Source: Lewinellaceae bacterium
GTDB lineage: Bacteria; Bacteroidota; Bacteroidia; Chitinophagales; Saprospiraceae
Reading direction: 5' to 3'
Assembly: GCA_020636435.1 (NCBI GenBank)
Contig: JACJXX010000002.1
Span: forward strand, 1,550,001-1,614,000
DNA length: 64,000 nucleotides
In this document: positions 1-7,834 of the stretch, one piece after another
Layout of the letters: the number at the start of each line of letters is the position of its first letter
Numbering within the stretch: the stretch's first letter is position 1
The notes under the pieces: generated by a model
The model's database searches: none
Told to the model about the DNA's origin: nothing
The model's input: the letters and a program-made list of their open reading frames with translations, nothing else
Translations under genes and position numbers: made by a program

Positions 1-160
1 CGGTTGAACACGCCGGCAACGGTATAAGGGGCTTTGCCCCAAGGGCTTTCAATGGTTGTAGCCTTGCCTATAGATCCTGATCGTCGAACAGCCGGCGAGC
101 CAGGCGACGGGAAAGCACCACGGAGTAGGGCTCATCCAGGGTATATGTTCGAATATGAAC
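1..160 (-). pseudogene. Remnant of FtsX/MacB-type ABC transporter permease, cut by window edge
   Basis: On the minus strand, positions 139 to about 74 read LDEPYSVVLSRRLARRLFDD and the next frame continues IGKATTIESPWGKAPYTVAGV to position 1. Joined, this resembles the periplasmic core domain of MacB/FtsX permeases, where a conserved stretch such as LFGDEDPIGK precedes YTVxGVF. The join needs a one-base change near 70-74; as written the first frame hits TAG at 68-70. Upstream of the match the minus frame runs only to a TGA near 280 with no N-terminal membrane segment, so the copy looks truncated as well as frame-shifted. The rest lies outside the window. A sequencing error could explain the frameshift but not the missing N-terminus. 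Confidence 0.55.
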
Positions 161-374
161 AGTATGTGTTTGTAGGTGAACACTTTTGGGGCCAGGTTTT
201 TGTATGGAAAGCCAGCGAACGGATTGGAGCTTAATCTTGAAAGCCAGTAAGAAATTCGCTATTTTTGGAAAAAATCAGTTCATGAGCACAACCGCCACAC
301 TGGAAAAAAGGCTTTTGACCTGCGACGACTATCGCGCTATGATAGCGGCGGGCTGATAAGCCCTGCTTCTTTCC

Positions 375-1079
375 TCAATCAATCCGATGCCACTTCTTCT
401 GCTCTGAAACCTCCCCCGTACGGGCATCAATCGTAAAATTCTCCCCCGCCCAGCCCTTGGGGGTAGCGGTTACGCATTTCCATTCATAGTTGTCGGTTAG
501 CCCTTCGATGTACAACTGCACGTCGCGCCCCTTTATCACTTTTTCTGCGGCTATCTTTTCCGCTTTTTCCCGGGTGATGGGGAATACGCAGTCGCCCGGA
601 TTTTCCCGGCAATCGGGTAGGTTGGCGGGCGTTTCCACTTCTTCAATGCCCAGGAAGGAGTACTTCTTGAAAGTGATGCGCTGGTGGGCGAACTCAAAGC
701 CGGGCGGGAAGAAATAATAACGAATTTCGTAGATTTCCGTGGCGGCTTCGTCTTTGAAGCTGTGCCAGTCCAACCTGAAGTTGTCGTAAAAATAGGCCTC
801 CCCCACCCGATCGATGCAGTACTGCTTCGTCCATTGGTAAAACTCATCTGTATTGAATTTATCGGACAGTTTCAACCAGCCGAATTTTTGCTTGTATTCA
901 ATGCCGTATTCGTTGGGGTTGAAGTTGTAGATGTAATGCACCAGCGAGTCGGCTGTCATTTCCCGGGGAACGGCGATGACCTCCATTTTTTCACCTGGAT
1001 CGGTGGGGTTGACCCGGATTTCCATCTGAGCCTCTACTAATTGCGGGAGCCATAAGGCGAGGAATATCAGTTGTTTCAT
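375..1079 (-). CDS. Secreted hypothetical protein
   Basis: A 234-residue protein with a short signal peptide (LIFLALWLPQLVEAQ, cleavage near residue 18), so it is probably periplasmic or outer-membrane associated. I do not recognise the family. The last 60 residues (TREKAEKIAAEKVIKG... ending FTIDARTGEVSEQKKW) resemble the layout of PepSY-like domains, in which a helix is followed by strands and an 'ARTGEV' turn. Three cysteines lie at about residues 88, 157 and 164. The start ATG overlaps the stop of the upstream HEAT-like gene by four bases (ATGA at 1076-1079), so the two are almost certainly co-transcribed and may act together. Confidence 0.75.
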   Translation of the reverse strand: MKQLIFLALWLPQLVEAQMEIRVNPTDPGEKMEVIAVPREMTADSLVHYIYNFNPNEYGIEYKQKFGWLKLSDKFNTDEFYQWTKQYCIDRVGEAYFYDNFRLDWHSFKDEAATEIYEIRYYFFPPGFEFAHQRITFKKYSFLGIEEVETPANLPDCRENPGDCVFPITREKAEKIAAEKVIKGRDVQLYIEGLTDNYEWKCVTATPKGWAGENFTIDARTGEVSEQKKWHRID

Positions 1080-2566
1080 TTCCGGTTGGCGTGGTAAGCG
1101 AAGTTTTTGAAAAAAGAGCCGCCCTCTTCCGCCGCCTGCAAGCCGGGCGCCAATTCCGGGAATTCCCGGAAGAGGAGGGCCAGGCGCTCGTCAATGGCAG
1201 GGTCGTTATATTCATGCAAAAGCTTGGCGATAAAAAAGCGGTTTTTGGCCAGGGGTTCCTTTTTTAGAATCTCAATTAGAGGGTCGACGAAATAAGGGGC
1301 CTTGGTTCGGTATATATGCCGGTAGGCTTTCATCGTCGCTCCCATCTCGGCTTGGTGTTCGACATAGTAGCGCATGTCCAGCCCCGGCTGTATGCGGCTG
1401 ATGATCTCCGCAACCAGGCTGTCCTTATTATGGGTTTCCAGGAATTGGATGACTTCGGGCAGCATTTCGGCGGAACGCTCCTGCTCGGCCCGGTTGCCGG
1501 TCTTCCAGGCCAGGGAGAGGCGATACAAGGTGTCGGCGTGGGTCAACCAGAGGCCTTCCGGCACGCGGGGGTTGGCGTTTTCAGAGTGTTTCGTCAGTAT
1601 TTTCAAGTAAAGCGTGGCGTAAACGCTGTCGTAATTGCCCTCGATGGTACGGGCAAGCGTGTTGATAAGTTGCCTGCGGTTTTTTTGATCCAGCTGCATG
1701 ATCCTGGCGTACAGCGAATCTAACACCACTGCGGCTTGCCTGTCCTGGTATTCCGCAACCCTTCGCTGATATTGGACGTTGCGCCATCCTTGGCCGAGGT
1801 GGCCCTCTAAAAAAGAAAACATTTGGGGGTGCCGGAAGAACCAGAAAGGCAGCCAGGTGTAATTGCTCCATTCGCCATCCACCGCCGGCAAATAAGCGGT
1901 GATCAGTTCGATGTCGCTTTCATTCTGGTATTTGGCCAGGAAGGTGGAGGCAAAGCTGTCCTGCCCCGATTCCACCAATTGCCGGATGCAGGGGTACATG
2001 GCCTCCTGGGGCTCCCATTTCCAGAACAGTTGTTGTTTCAGTTCGCTAAAGCTGGTGGGGCTGCAGATAAACAGGCTGTCGAGCCATCGTTGCCGGTCTT
2101 CGGCAAGGGCGAAGCCGTCATTTTCCCAAAAGGGGCGGTTGGTATACCCCCCGATGGTATGGAGAAACAACTCGCCTACTTTAGGTTTCCAGTTGTCCTT
2201 GTATTCTCCCCATATTTCAATATGGACCTCGGCGGTGTCGTAGAAATGGCGGGGTACGAGTTCCTGCAATTCGAGGCTGTCCTTCTCCGGGCGGTTCAGC
2301 AGGGCAAAGAGGGCGGTGGTGCGTATGATTGGAGAGGCGTGTTCTGTCAATTCGAGGAGTTCTTCCACAGTGGCGGATTGCAGCAGAGTGATAGCGAGGC
2401 TATCCTTGAGCTGGAAGTTTTTACTGGTGTAAGAGACCGAAGTGATGGCTACCGTTTTGATCCGGTTAGCCAGGGCCATTATTTCCGGGCGCACCTGAGC
2501 CCGCCCCGGACTGGCAACGGCCCAAAGGAGTTGGAGCGTGAGCATCCATTTGAGGGTAGCATCCAT
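1076..2566 (-). CDS. Secreted HEAT-repeat-like protein
   Basis: About 496 residues from the chosen ATG at 2566, which begins MDATLKWMLTLQLLWAVASP and ends in a signal-peptide cleavage site near GRAQ. An in-frame ATG at 2746 lies further upstream, but it would add an N-terminus encoded by an 8-bp tandem repeat, so I reject it. The body is almost all helical, with motifs such as SPIIRTTALFALLNRPEKD and a C-terminal DPLIEILKKEPLAKNRFFIAK typical of HEAT/ARM-like repeats, which usually form protein-binding scaffolds. It is translationally coupled to the downstream gene at 375-1079. No enzymatic motif is visible; function unknown. Confidence 0.75.
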   Translation of the reverse strand: MDATLKWMLTLQLLWAVASPGRAQVRPEIMALANRIKTVAITSVSYTSKNFQLKDSLAITLLQSATVEELLELTEHASPIIRTTALFALLNRPEKDSLELQELVPRHFYDTAEVHIEIWGEYKDNWKPKVGELFLHTIGGYTNRPFWENDGFALAEDRQRWLDSLFICSPTSFSELKQQLFWKWEPQEAMYPCIRQLVESGQDSFASTFLAKYQNESDIELITAYLPAVDGEWSNYTWLPFWFFRHPQMFSFLEGHLGQGWRNVQYQRRVAEYQDRQAAVVLDSLYARIMQLDQKNRRQLINTLARTIEGNYDSVYATLYLKILTKHSENANPRVPEGLWLTHADTLYRLSLAWKTGNRAEQERSAEMLPEVIQFLETHNKDSLVAEIISRIQPGLDMRYYVEHQAEMGATMKAYRHIYRTKAPYFVDPLIEILKKEPLAKNRFFIAKLLHEYNDPAIDERLALLFREFPELAPGLQAAEEGGSFFKNFAYHANRK

Positions 2567-2710
2567 TTTGCGCGATTTTTCTTCACCCGGCCATAGGGCC
2601 GGCAGGATCAGCAAAATAAGAAAATCTGGCGGCCCTTTCCACTTTTTTTCTAACCCAAGTTCGATATGTAGACCCGAACTTTCTATCCCGGGTGTTATGG
2701 TATTTCGGCC

Positions 2711-2758
2711 GCAATACCGCAATACCACAATACCACAATACCACAATACCGCAATACC
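2711..2758. repeat. Tandem octamer array, 6 x 8 bp
   Basis: Six consecutive copies of RCAATACC (R = G or A) without a gap. The array sits about 145 bp upstream of the start of the minus-strand HEAT-like gene. Read on the minus strand the unit rotates to GCGGTATT, one base from the GCGGTTTT unit of the array at 53203-53282. Eight is not a multiple of three, which argues against coding. Confidence 0.95.
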
Positions 2759-2834
2759 ATAAAACCGAAGTTGGGGACTACATATCGAAGACCGGCTAAG
2801 CAGTTAGAGCATGGCGCGGCAGGATTAACCCTAT

Positions 2835-3065
2835 TGTTATACGGGTGCGATTCCCATTTGTACCCGTGTAGCAGATAGCTTGGGGAAATGCCCCTAAAAT
2901 TCAGGAAAACACGGTTTCACAGTCTCCTTGCTCCACTGTTATGGAGCCTACGGCCTCAACAATGGAACCGGGAAACCATGTAACAGTACTTCGAGGGAAT
3001 AATTCCGGGTGTTTTCATGCCCAGAAACATAAGGGGGTACAAACTAGAATCGCACCCTGTTATAC
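2835..3065. mobile_element. MITE-like non-autonomous element with 8-bp target duplication
   Basis: The element proper is 2843-3057 (215 bp). Its ends are 23-bp inverted repeats matching at 20 of 23 positions: GGGTGCGATTC, three variable bases, TTTGTACCC at 2843-2865 and the reverse complement at 3035-3057. It is flanked on both sides by the same direct repeat TGTTATAC (2835-2842 and 3058-3065), as expected for an 8-bp target-site duplication. It encodes no transposase, so it would depend on one elsewhere in the genome. It fills the 557-bp space upstream of the DUF4058 gene, ending about 60 bp before that start codon. Confidence 0.8.
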
Positions 3066-3123
3066 ATGGACACTCTCCATCGGAATTTTCCCTCAAAACC
3101 TTTATATTTGAAAGAAAACAACC

Positions 3124-3900
3124 ATGCCTTCTCCTTTCCCCGGAATGGATCCTTATCTGGAAGGCCACCTTTGGCCGGATGTCCACAACAGCCTGGCGTA
3201 TTTGATCAGCGTGCAGTTGACGCCTCGGCTGGGGGAGTCCTACATCGTGCATCTCAATAATTATACGGTGGAAGATACTTCGCCGGAAGAGGATGTAGGA
3301 ATTATGTACCCCGATGTGGAAATATTCCGAAAAGCAGATAAACTGAAGGAACCCGCTGAAGCTTATGGAAGCGGCGCCACGACTCCGGAAACCATGGTGT
3401 TGCCGGCAATCAAACCTGTAGATGTGCGGATTCCGGTCGTGGAGATCAAAGACCGTAAAAGCAACAAACTCATCACCGCCATCGAAATCCTCTCGCCTGT
3501 GAACAAACGCCGGCCGGGGCTGCAGCCCTACCGGGAGAAGCGGCTTCGCCTGCACCATGCCGGCGTTCACCTCATCGAGATCGACCTGCTGCGGCGGGGA
3601 GAGCGGCCTCTGGCGCATCCCTATCTGCCCAAATCGCATTACCTGACCACCCTCGTTCGGGCGGATCAGGGGCAAACCCAGGTTTGGGCCGTGGATGTGA
3701 AAGAACCCCTGCCGGTTATTCCCGTCCCGCTGAAAGCGCCGGATAAGGATACTTTTCTCGATTTAAACCAGGCCCTTAAGGAATTGTATGAGCAGCGCGC
3801 ATTGGACAAGTCGATCGATTATAGCGAAGCGCCGCCTTCGCCGGCTTTTTCAGAGGAGGAGTTGGAGTGGATGAGGGGGTTGGGCGTTTTTCTGAAGTGA
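3124..3900 (+). CDS. DUF4058 family protein
   Basis: A 258-residue cytoplasmic protein starting MPSPFPGMDPYLEGHLWPDV, the hallmark N-terminus of DUF4058. This family is common in cyanobacteria, planctomycetes and some Bacteroidota and has no established function. Family-typical pieces follow: VRIPVVEIKD near residue 105, ITAIEILSPVNK near 120, and VHLIEIDLLRRGERP near 150. The EILSPxNK and EIDLL segments recall the acidic/lysine core of PD-(D/E)XK-like folds, but that is only my inference. The gene stands alone, with a MITE-like element upstream and two perfect palindromes directly downstream. Confidence 0.85.
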   Translation: MPSPFPGMDPYLEGHLWPDVHNSLAYLISVQLTPRLGESYIVHLNNYTVEDTSPEEDVGIMYPDVEIFRKADKLKEPAEAYGSGATTPETMVLPAIKPVDVRIPVVEIKDRKSNKLITAIEILSPVNKRRPGLQPYREKRLRLHHAGVHLIEIDLLRRGERPLAHPYLPKSHYLTTLVRADQGQTQVWAVDVKEPLPVIPVPLKAPDKDTFLDLNQALKELYEQRALDKSIDYSEAPPSPAFSEEELEWMRGLGVFLK

Positions 3901-3917
3901 GTGCAGGTGTTTTGTGT

Positions 3918-3981
3918 AAAAATGCTGTTTTAAAACAGCATTTTTTGTCAATTTTGCTGAATTAATTCAGCAAAATTGACA
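3918..3981. repeat. Two adjacent perfect palindromes
   Basis: 3918-3945 is a 28-bp perfect palindrome centred on TTTTAAAA (AAAAATGCTGTTTT and its reverse complement). It is followed without a gap by a second, 36-bp perfect palindrome at 3946-3981 (TGTCAATTTTGCTGAATT and its reverse complement). The first ends in a run of T and lies 18 bp after the stop of the DUF4058 gene, so it can act as a terminator. The second has no need to be perfect for that role. No other feature is seen in the remaining spacer up to 4253. Confidence 0.95.
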
Positions 3982-4253
3982 GAATACCATCTGGCTGTTT
4001 GGTTTTTTGTATTGAAAAGAACCCGGCAAGCATATTGCATCTTTGCAAAATAGATGATATATTTACGCTGCTGCGCTTTAGAGTAACCAACCTAAGTTAA
4101 ATCAGCTTCGCTAAGAGATTTGTTGCCCCTGGGAGGTGCTGCCCAATGCTAATTCGGGCTGGCCCTTTCCAAAAGCGATCCCTTTGGGCAGGGCAGCTTA
4201 TTTTCAAATCAGTGGAGCGTTGTCCATGTATCTTTAACTCAAAACCCTCCAAC

Positions 4254-5066
4254 ATGAAAGACCCAAAACTCACCCCTAAAGACGAACAGCGCATAGAAAA
4301 CGAACTCAAAGCGCTCAACCTGGAAATCAACCACGGCGCCACCCACTTTTTTGCGGCCGATGACGCGCCGCCCGAACTCGTCAGCCAATTCCTGGACAAT
4401 ATCGCTAAGTTCGAAGAGGCCCACGCCAAAGGAGAGCGCGTGCCCATCCGGCAATTTGCAGAGATCGGGCACCTGCCGGCTGCCGCAGAGCTCGACGAAA
4501 GGGAACTGGAACCCCAAATCGAGGCGCTGCTGGAGCAGCTCGAAGCCAAAGGCATTGCGATAGACCGCCCGGAACACCTCAGCCCCCGGGGTTACTACCA
4601 CTTCCTAAGCGAAGTGTTTCTGGAAGAGGAAATCCCCAACCACTCCGTGCCGGGTTTGATCCACGGCTTCCTCTACGATGAGCTGCGGCACGACAGTCCG
4701 GACTTCATCCGCGACCACGTGGAAGAAACACTGCTCGACCTGCTCAACCTCGGGGGCGATTTCCAGGGGGAGTGGCTCAGCGAACATTGCCGCAACCAGA
4801 CGGATGCCATCACTAAGGCAGAAGCGCTGGAGAGCATCCGCATTTTCCGCTCTAAATACGAGTCGATCACGCCCATTGCTTTCCAGGCGCAGGAGGTCAA
4901 ACCAACCCACGACGCCATGTATCTGTTCTTCGGCGTCGCCTGGGAAGGCCGTCCGCTGAAGGGCGGAGCGCCCGAACGCTACGAAGGCATGGGCATCAGC
5001 CAGGTGGATTGGGAAGACGGGGAATGGCGGGTGCAGGGGTTGAAGATTCCGGGGTTTGAATTCTAG
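4254..5066 (+). CDS. Hypothetical cytosolic acidic protein
   Basis: A 270-residue protein from the ATG at 4254, which begins MKDPKLTPKDEQRIENELKA. An in-frame ATG at 4146 would add 36 unconvincing residues. There is no signal peptide or membrane segment. It is acidic and helical, rich in E, L and H (FEEAHAKGERVPIRQFAEIG, EVFLEEEIPNHS). The C-terminal third (YLFFGVAWEGRPLKGGAPERYEGMGISQVDWEDGEWRV) looks like a small beta domain. I do not recognise the family. It is followed by a repeat-rich spacer and faces the minus-strand pair at 5380-7584. Confidence 0.75.
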   Translation: MKDPKLTPKDEQRIENELKALNLEINHGATHFFAADDAPPELVSQFLDNIAKFEEAHAKGERVPIRQFAEIGHLPAAAELDERELEPQIEALLEQLEAKGIAIDRPEHLSPRGYYHFLSEVFLEEEIPNHSVPGLIHGFLYDELRHDSPDFIRDHVEETLLDLLNLGGDFQGEWLSEHCRNQTDAITKAEALESIRIFRSKYESITPIAFQAQEVKPTHDAMYLFFGVAWEGRPLKGGAPERYEGMGISQVDWEDGEWRVQGLKIPGFEF

Positions 5067-5112
5067 TAATATGTCGTGCTGATTTTGAAATATATGCCCT
5101 ATTTCAAAAGAT

Positions 5113-5363
5113 AAAAGATGCTATGGATGCTTATCCAATAGCTGTTCCAGCTATTGGACGATACTGCGCCCTTCGGGTGGCAGATGCTACTGTGCCTGGC
5201 ATCCGGCCGGCCGAGGGCGAGCTATAGGGCCGTCTCGCTGATCCGGCGGCGCCTATAGCAGCAATGGCCCAAAGGGCCCAGCATCGTCCCGACTCTGGCA
5301 GAGAGTTGGGACAAGCATCCCTGCCTACCTGCCGGTAAGGCAGGCAGGAACTTAGCATCTTTT
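5113..5363. repeat. Inverted-repeat-bounded intergenic element
   Basis: About 250 bp bounded by the 11-bp inverted repeat AAAAGATGCTA (5113-5123) and TAGCATCTTTT (5353-5363). A second inverted pair lies inside it, GGATGCTT at 5125-5132 and AAGCATCC at 5313-5320. It contains a perfect 10-bp hairpin (CCAATAGCTG, loop TTC, 5135-5157) and several GC-rich imperfect stems. The 16 bases GATGCTATGGATGCTT at 5117-5132 recur exactly at 60183-60198. No coding potential is convincing. I see no clear target duplication, so whether it is mobile is uncertain. Confidence 0.65.
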
Positions 5364-5379
5364 CAAATACATTGCAAAC

Positions 5380-6498
5380 TTACAACCCCGCCTCCTCCCA
5401 CCTCTTTATCAATGCCCCCCGCCGGGCATACTGCTGCCTGAGCTCCTCCATTTTAGCCTGGAAAGCGGCTTCTTTCCCCTGAAAGGCCGCGAGGGCTTTG
5501 AGATCCTTCAGCGATTCGGTAGCCAGGTCGTATGACGTACCGGTTTTGCGTTCAATATTGTAGACAACACCTTTCCACAGGTCTGCTTCCTGCCCCGCCA
5601 GTTCTTTCATCCTTTTGACATGGGAGGCCTGCGCCTCGGCTTTTTCCCGGGCTTTCCGTTCCTGCTCTTTTTCAACGCTCAGTTTGCGGAGCTCGGCCGG
5701 GGAGAGTTCTGGCTGAGCAGGGCCTGCCTGCCTGGGAGACAACTTTTCCAGCCGCTTTTTCAGGAGCAGTTCAAGCCTGGGTTCTCCCCTCAGCAACCGG
5801 GAGAGCCACTCGCTGCGCTCTTTTTCCGGAAGCAGCAGTAACAGCTTTTCATAATCCACCTCGCTCGCCCGGCTGGCCGGGCTGGCCGACTGTGCGGCGG
5901 CCACGAGGTCCTCATCAATTTCAAAGAAATCAATGAAAGCCTTCAGCGCGGCGGTCAGATGCCTGAGGTTGGGCGGCACGGGCGGAACATCGCTCTCTGA
6001 AGGACCTTCTTCTTCGGAAAGTTGAGAAAAATGCGCCCAGGCCAGATAGAGGGCGCGGTAGTCACCATTGAGGATGTTATCGCGCAAGGGAGCGAGATCA
6101 TCGAGTTCGTAATCCTCCTCTTCCATCCAGCCGCCGCCTTCCTCGTCACTGAATTCAATATCCAGCAGGTAACAGCCGCTGCGGCGTTTCAGCTCGATCG
6201 ACCTCGACCCGTATTCATCGCCGTGGCAATACCTGGCCACTTCCTTGGCATTTATCAGCTCGGCAGGCAGTCGGAACATCAGCCGCTTCATCCCCCAATT
6301 GGAGAAGTAGAGCATGGCGTCGAAGTACTTTTCGAGTACCGTCTCCGGGTTGTGCCGGAAGTCGCTGTAATGATAAATGAAGGTGGCCGAATGGCTGGTC
6401 ACCTGCCCCCGGCTGGAAAGGCCGTCTACTTCGCGGCGCTCGCTCTCGTTCAGCGGCCGGTCGATGGACTTGAATTTGTAGCATTGGAATTCGCCCAT
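5380..6498 (-). CDS. Unrecognised cytosolic protein with central charged region
   Basis: A 372-residue protein starting MGEFQCYKFKSIDRPLNESE. There is no signal peptide or membrane segment. The N-terminal 165 residues look globular and include an acidic segment near 118-135 (EFSDEEGGGWMEEEDYELDD). Residues around 260-310 are a Lys/Glu/Arg-rich likely coiled coil (SVEKEQERKAREKAEAQA). The C-terminus repeats leucine/lysine helices ending RRGALIKRWEEAGL. I do not recognise the family. It starts 24 bp after the stop of the gene at 6523-7584 on the same strand, so the two probably form an operon. Confidence 0.75.
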   Translation of the reverse strand: MGEFQCYKFKSIDRPLNESERREVDGLSSRGQVTSHSATFIYHYSDFRHNPETVLEKYFDAMLYFSNWGMKRLMFRLPAELINAKEVARYCHGDEYGSRSIELKRRSGCYLLDIEFSDEEGGGWMEEEDYELDDLAPLRDNILNGDYRALYLAWAHFSQLSEEEGPSESDVPPVPPNLRHLTAALKAFIDFFEIDEDLVAAAQSASPASRASEVDYEKLLLLLPEKERSEWLSRLLRGEPRLELLLKKRLEKLSPRQAGPAQPELSPAELRKLSVEKEQERKAREKAEAQASHVKRMKELAGQEADLWKGVVYNIERKTGTSYDLATESLKDLKALAAFQGKEAAFQAKMEELRQQYARRGALIKRWEEAGL

Positions 6499-6522
6499 GG
6501 TGGATTGGTTTGTTGTTATTGA

Positions 6523-7584
6523 CTAGTGCATATACTTTGGCAACGCCCCCTCTTCTCGTGCATGCTTCAACAACTCCAAAAGATTGCCCCTGGGTTGTAC
6601 GCCATTTTCAATGGCAGTTTCCAATTCCCTTACAATATGATCTTTTTCCCTATAATCAAACAACATCCTGATCAATACATAAAGTTTGATCTCTTCCCCA
6701 TGCTCATAGTGGTGGTCTTTAAAAAACTGAATAGCTTCTTCGTGTTCGTCAAGGTGGACGTGTAACCTGAATATTAATTCGGTGAGGTTGTTGTGTTTTT
6801 CCTGCACGTAAAATGATTCCATAGAGGAAGAGAACCTTCCTTTCTCTCGTTGTCCAGGTTTGAATCCATTGGCCTTCATAAACTGTTTCGATTTATCAAT
6901 CGCAGCGTATTTCAAATCAGGAGTGTTCAATTGTTCAATCAGTATTTCCATTAAATCGGAATACAGCGTCTCCCGATCGAGGTAGTTATCCATGATGAGG
7001 CCGATCCCTTTATCCACAAGCGCTATTTTGCCCATGGCCTTTTCGCGCACCTCCAGTACCGTGTTATAAAATAGGGTTTGTTCAATGCCAATAGACCGAA
7101 AGGGGTCTTCTGCTGAGAAATACTGATAGCCACAAGCCTCACACATCAATTCATATAAATCGGACAAAAGGCTGGCTTGCATTTCCAGGTTCTTATCTGC
7201 CCTTTTGAGCTTGATCAACTCCTTATGCCATTTCATAACTTTAAACCGCCACTTTGGCCGCTCTCGTTTAGAAATAACCCTATTGGGCGCCAGGTAGTAT
7301 TGTTCGCGGGCATGGACGAGAAAATCCTTGACATCTTGCTCTATCTCGTCAAGGCTGAGCGCTGTATTGTTATCTTTTGCAACTTTTCCTGCACCGCCAC
7401 CCGGATGGTCTACCAGCGCATCAATATCGGCATCTATCCGCTTTGCTTTGGGTATAAGTTTGTAAAATTCCGCCGCCAACTTAATGACTTCGTCTTTTTT
7501 CAGCTTTGACAATTTCATTCGCAATTCGCCAACTTTCATTTTTAATGCACTTTGATTTGGAGGCAAAATACGCTTTTCTCTCAT
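6523..7584 (-). CDS. Unrecognised helical cytosolic protein
   Basis: A 353-residue, lysine-rich, almost entirely helical protein with no export signal. The start could be the ATG at 7584 or the internal ATG at 7539 (MKVGELRMKLSKLKKDEV), which matches the point where clear helices begin. A central segment (LYELMCEACGYQYFSAEDPF, near residues 145-164) contains a CxxC pair that might bind metal. The C-terminal part (LTELIFRLHVHLDEHEEAIQFF) resembles TPR-like helices. The gene is first in a likely two-gene unit with 5380-6498. No function can be assigned. Confidence 0.75.
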   Translation of the reverse strand: MREKRILPPNQSALKMKVGELRMKLSKLKKDEVIKLAAEFYKLIPKAKRIDADIDALVDHPGGGAGKVAKDNNTALSLDEIEQDVKDFLVHAREQYYLAPNRVISKRERPKWRFKVMKWHKELIKLKRADKNLEMQASLLSDLYELMCEACGYQYFSAEDPFRSIGIEQTLFYNTVLEVREKAMGKIALVDKGIGLIMDNYLDRETLYSDLMEILIEQLNTPDLKYAAIDKSKQFMKANGFKPGQREKGRFSSSMESFYVQEKHNNLTELIFRLHVHLDEHEEAIQFFKDHHYEHGEEIKLYVLIRMLFDYREKDHIVRELETAIENGVQPRGNLLELLKHAREEGALPKYMH

Positions 7585-7623
7585 TTTTGCAATGTGTTCT
7601 GATTACACCCCAAGGCTACCTTT

Positions 7624-7780
7624 CTAACATTGGCCACCCGGAAGCCTGGCCTCCCATTGTCCCATACACCGTACACAGGCCACGACACCGCTGAGCCCGT
7701 ACACCCTGCCCGCCTGGCCAGGTTCCAGCCGGCCTGGCAGGCAGGCGTACACTTCCCCGGCAGCCTCTGACCAACCTTAG
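7624..7780. repeat. Dispersed intergenic repeat, degenerate copy
   Basis: This spacer begins with CTAACATTGGCCA (7624-7636) and ends with TGACCAACCTTAG (7768-7780), an inverted pair matching at 10 of 13 positions. The right end continues TTAGACGGATACCCC (7777-7791), identical over 15 bases to 41147-41161 at the end of a second, better-preserved copy (41059-41161). Both contain GTACAC/CGTACA-rich interiors. No reading frame here is convincing. Confidence 0.6.
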
Positions 7781-7806
7781 ACGGATACCCCACCACAAAC
7801 TCCGTG

Positions 7807-7830
7807 CAATCAAGATGATCGCCGCACGAA
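7807..7830. repeat. 24-bp intergenic repeat shared with 61038-61061
   Basis: A 24-base sequence with the core ATCAAGATGATCG followed by SCGCACGAA-like bases matches 61038-61061 at 22 of 24 positions. Both copies lie just past the stop codon of a minus-strand gene (7835 and 61073). The core is partly palindromic (GATCAAGATGATC). Confidence 0.7.
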
Positions 7831-7834
7831 TGTC

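Noticed and set aside
34..234. 66-codon plus-strand frame at the left edge
   Set aside because: Lies opposite the permease remnant and has no protein-like features.
4146..4253. Upstream ATG at 4146 for the gene at 4254
   Set aside because: The added 36 residues are mixed-charge, contain two cysteines and have no signal; the ATG at 4254 starts a typical N-terminus.
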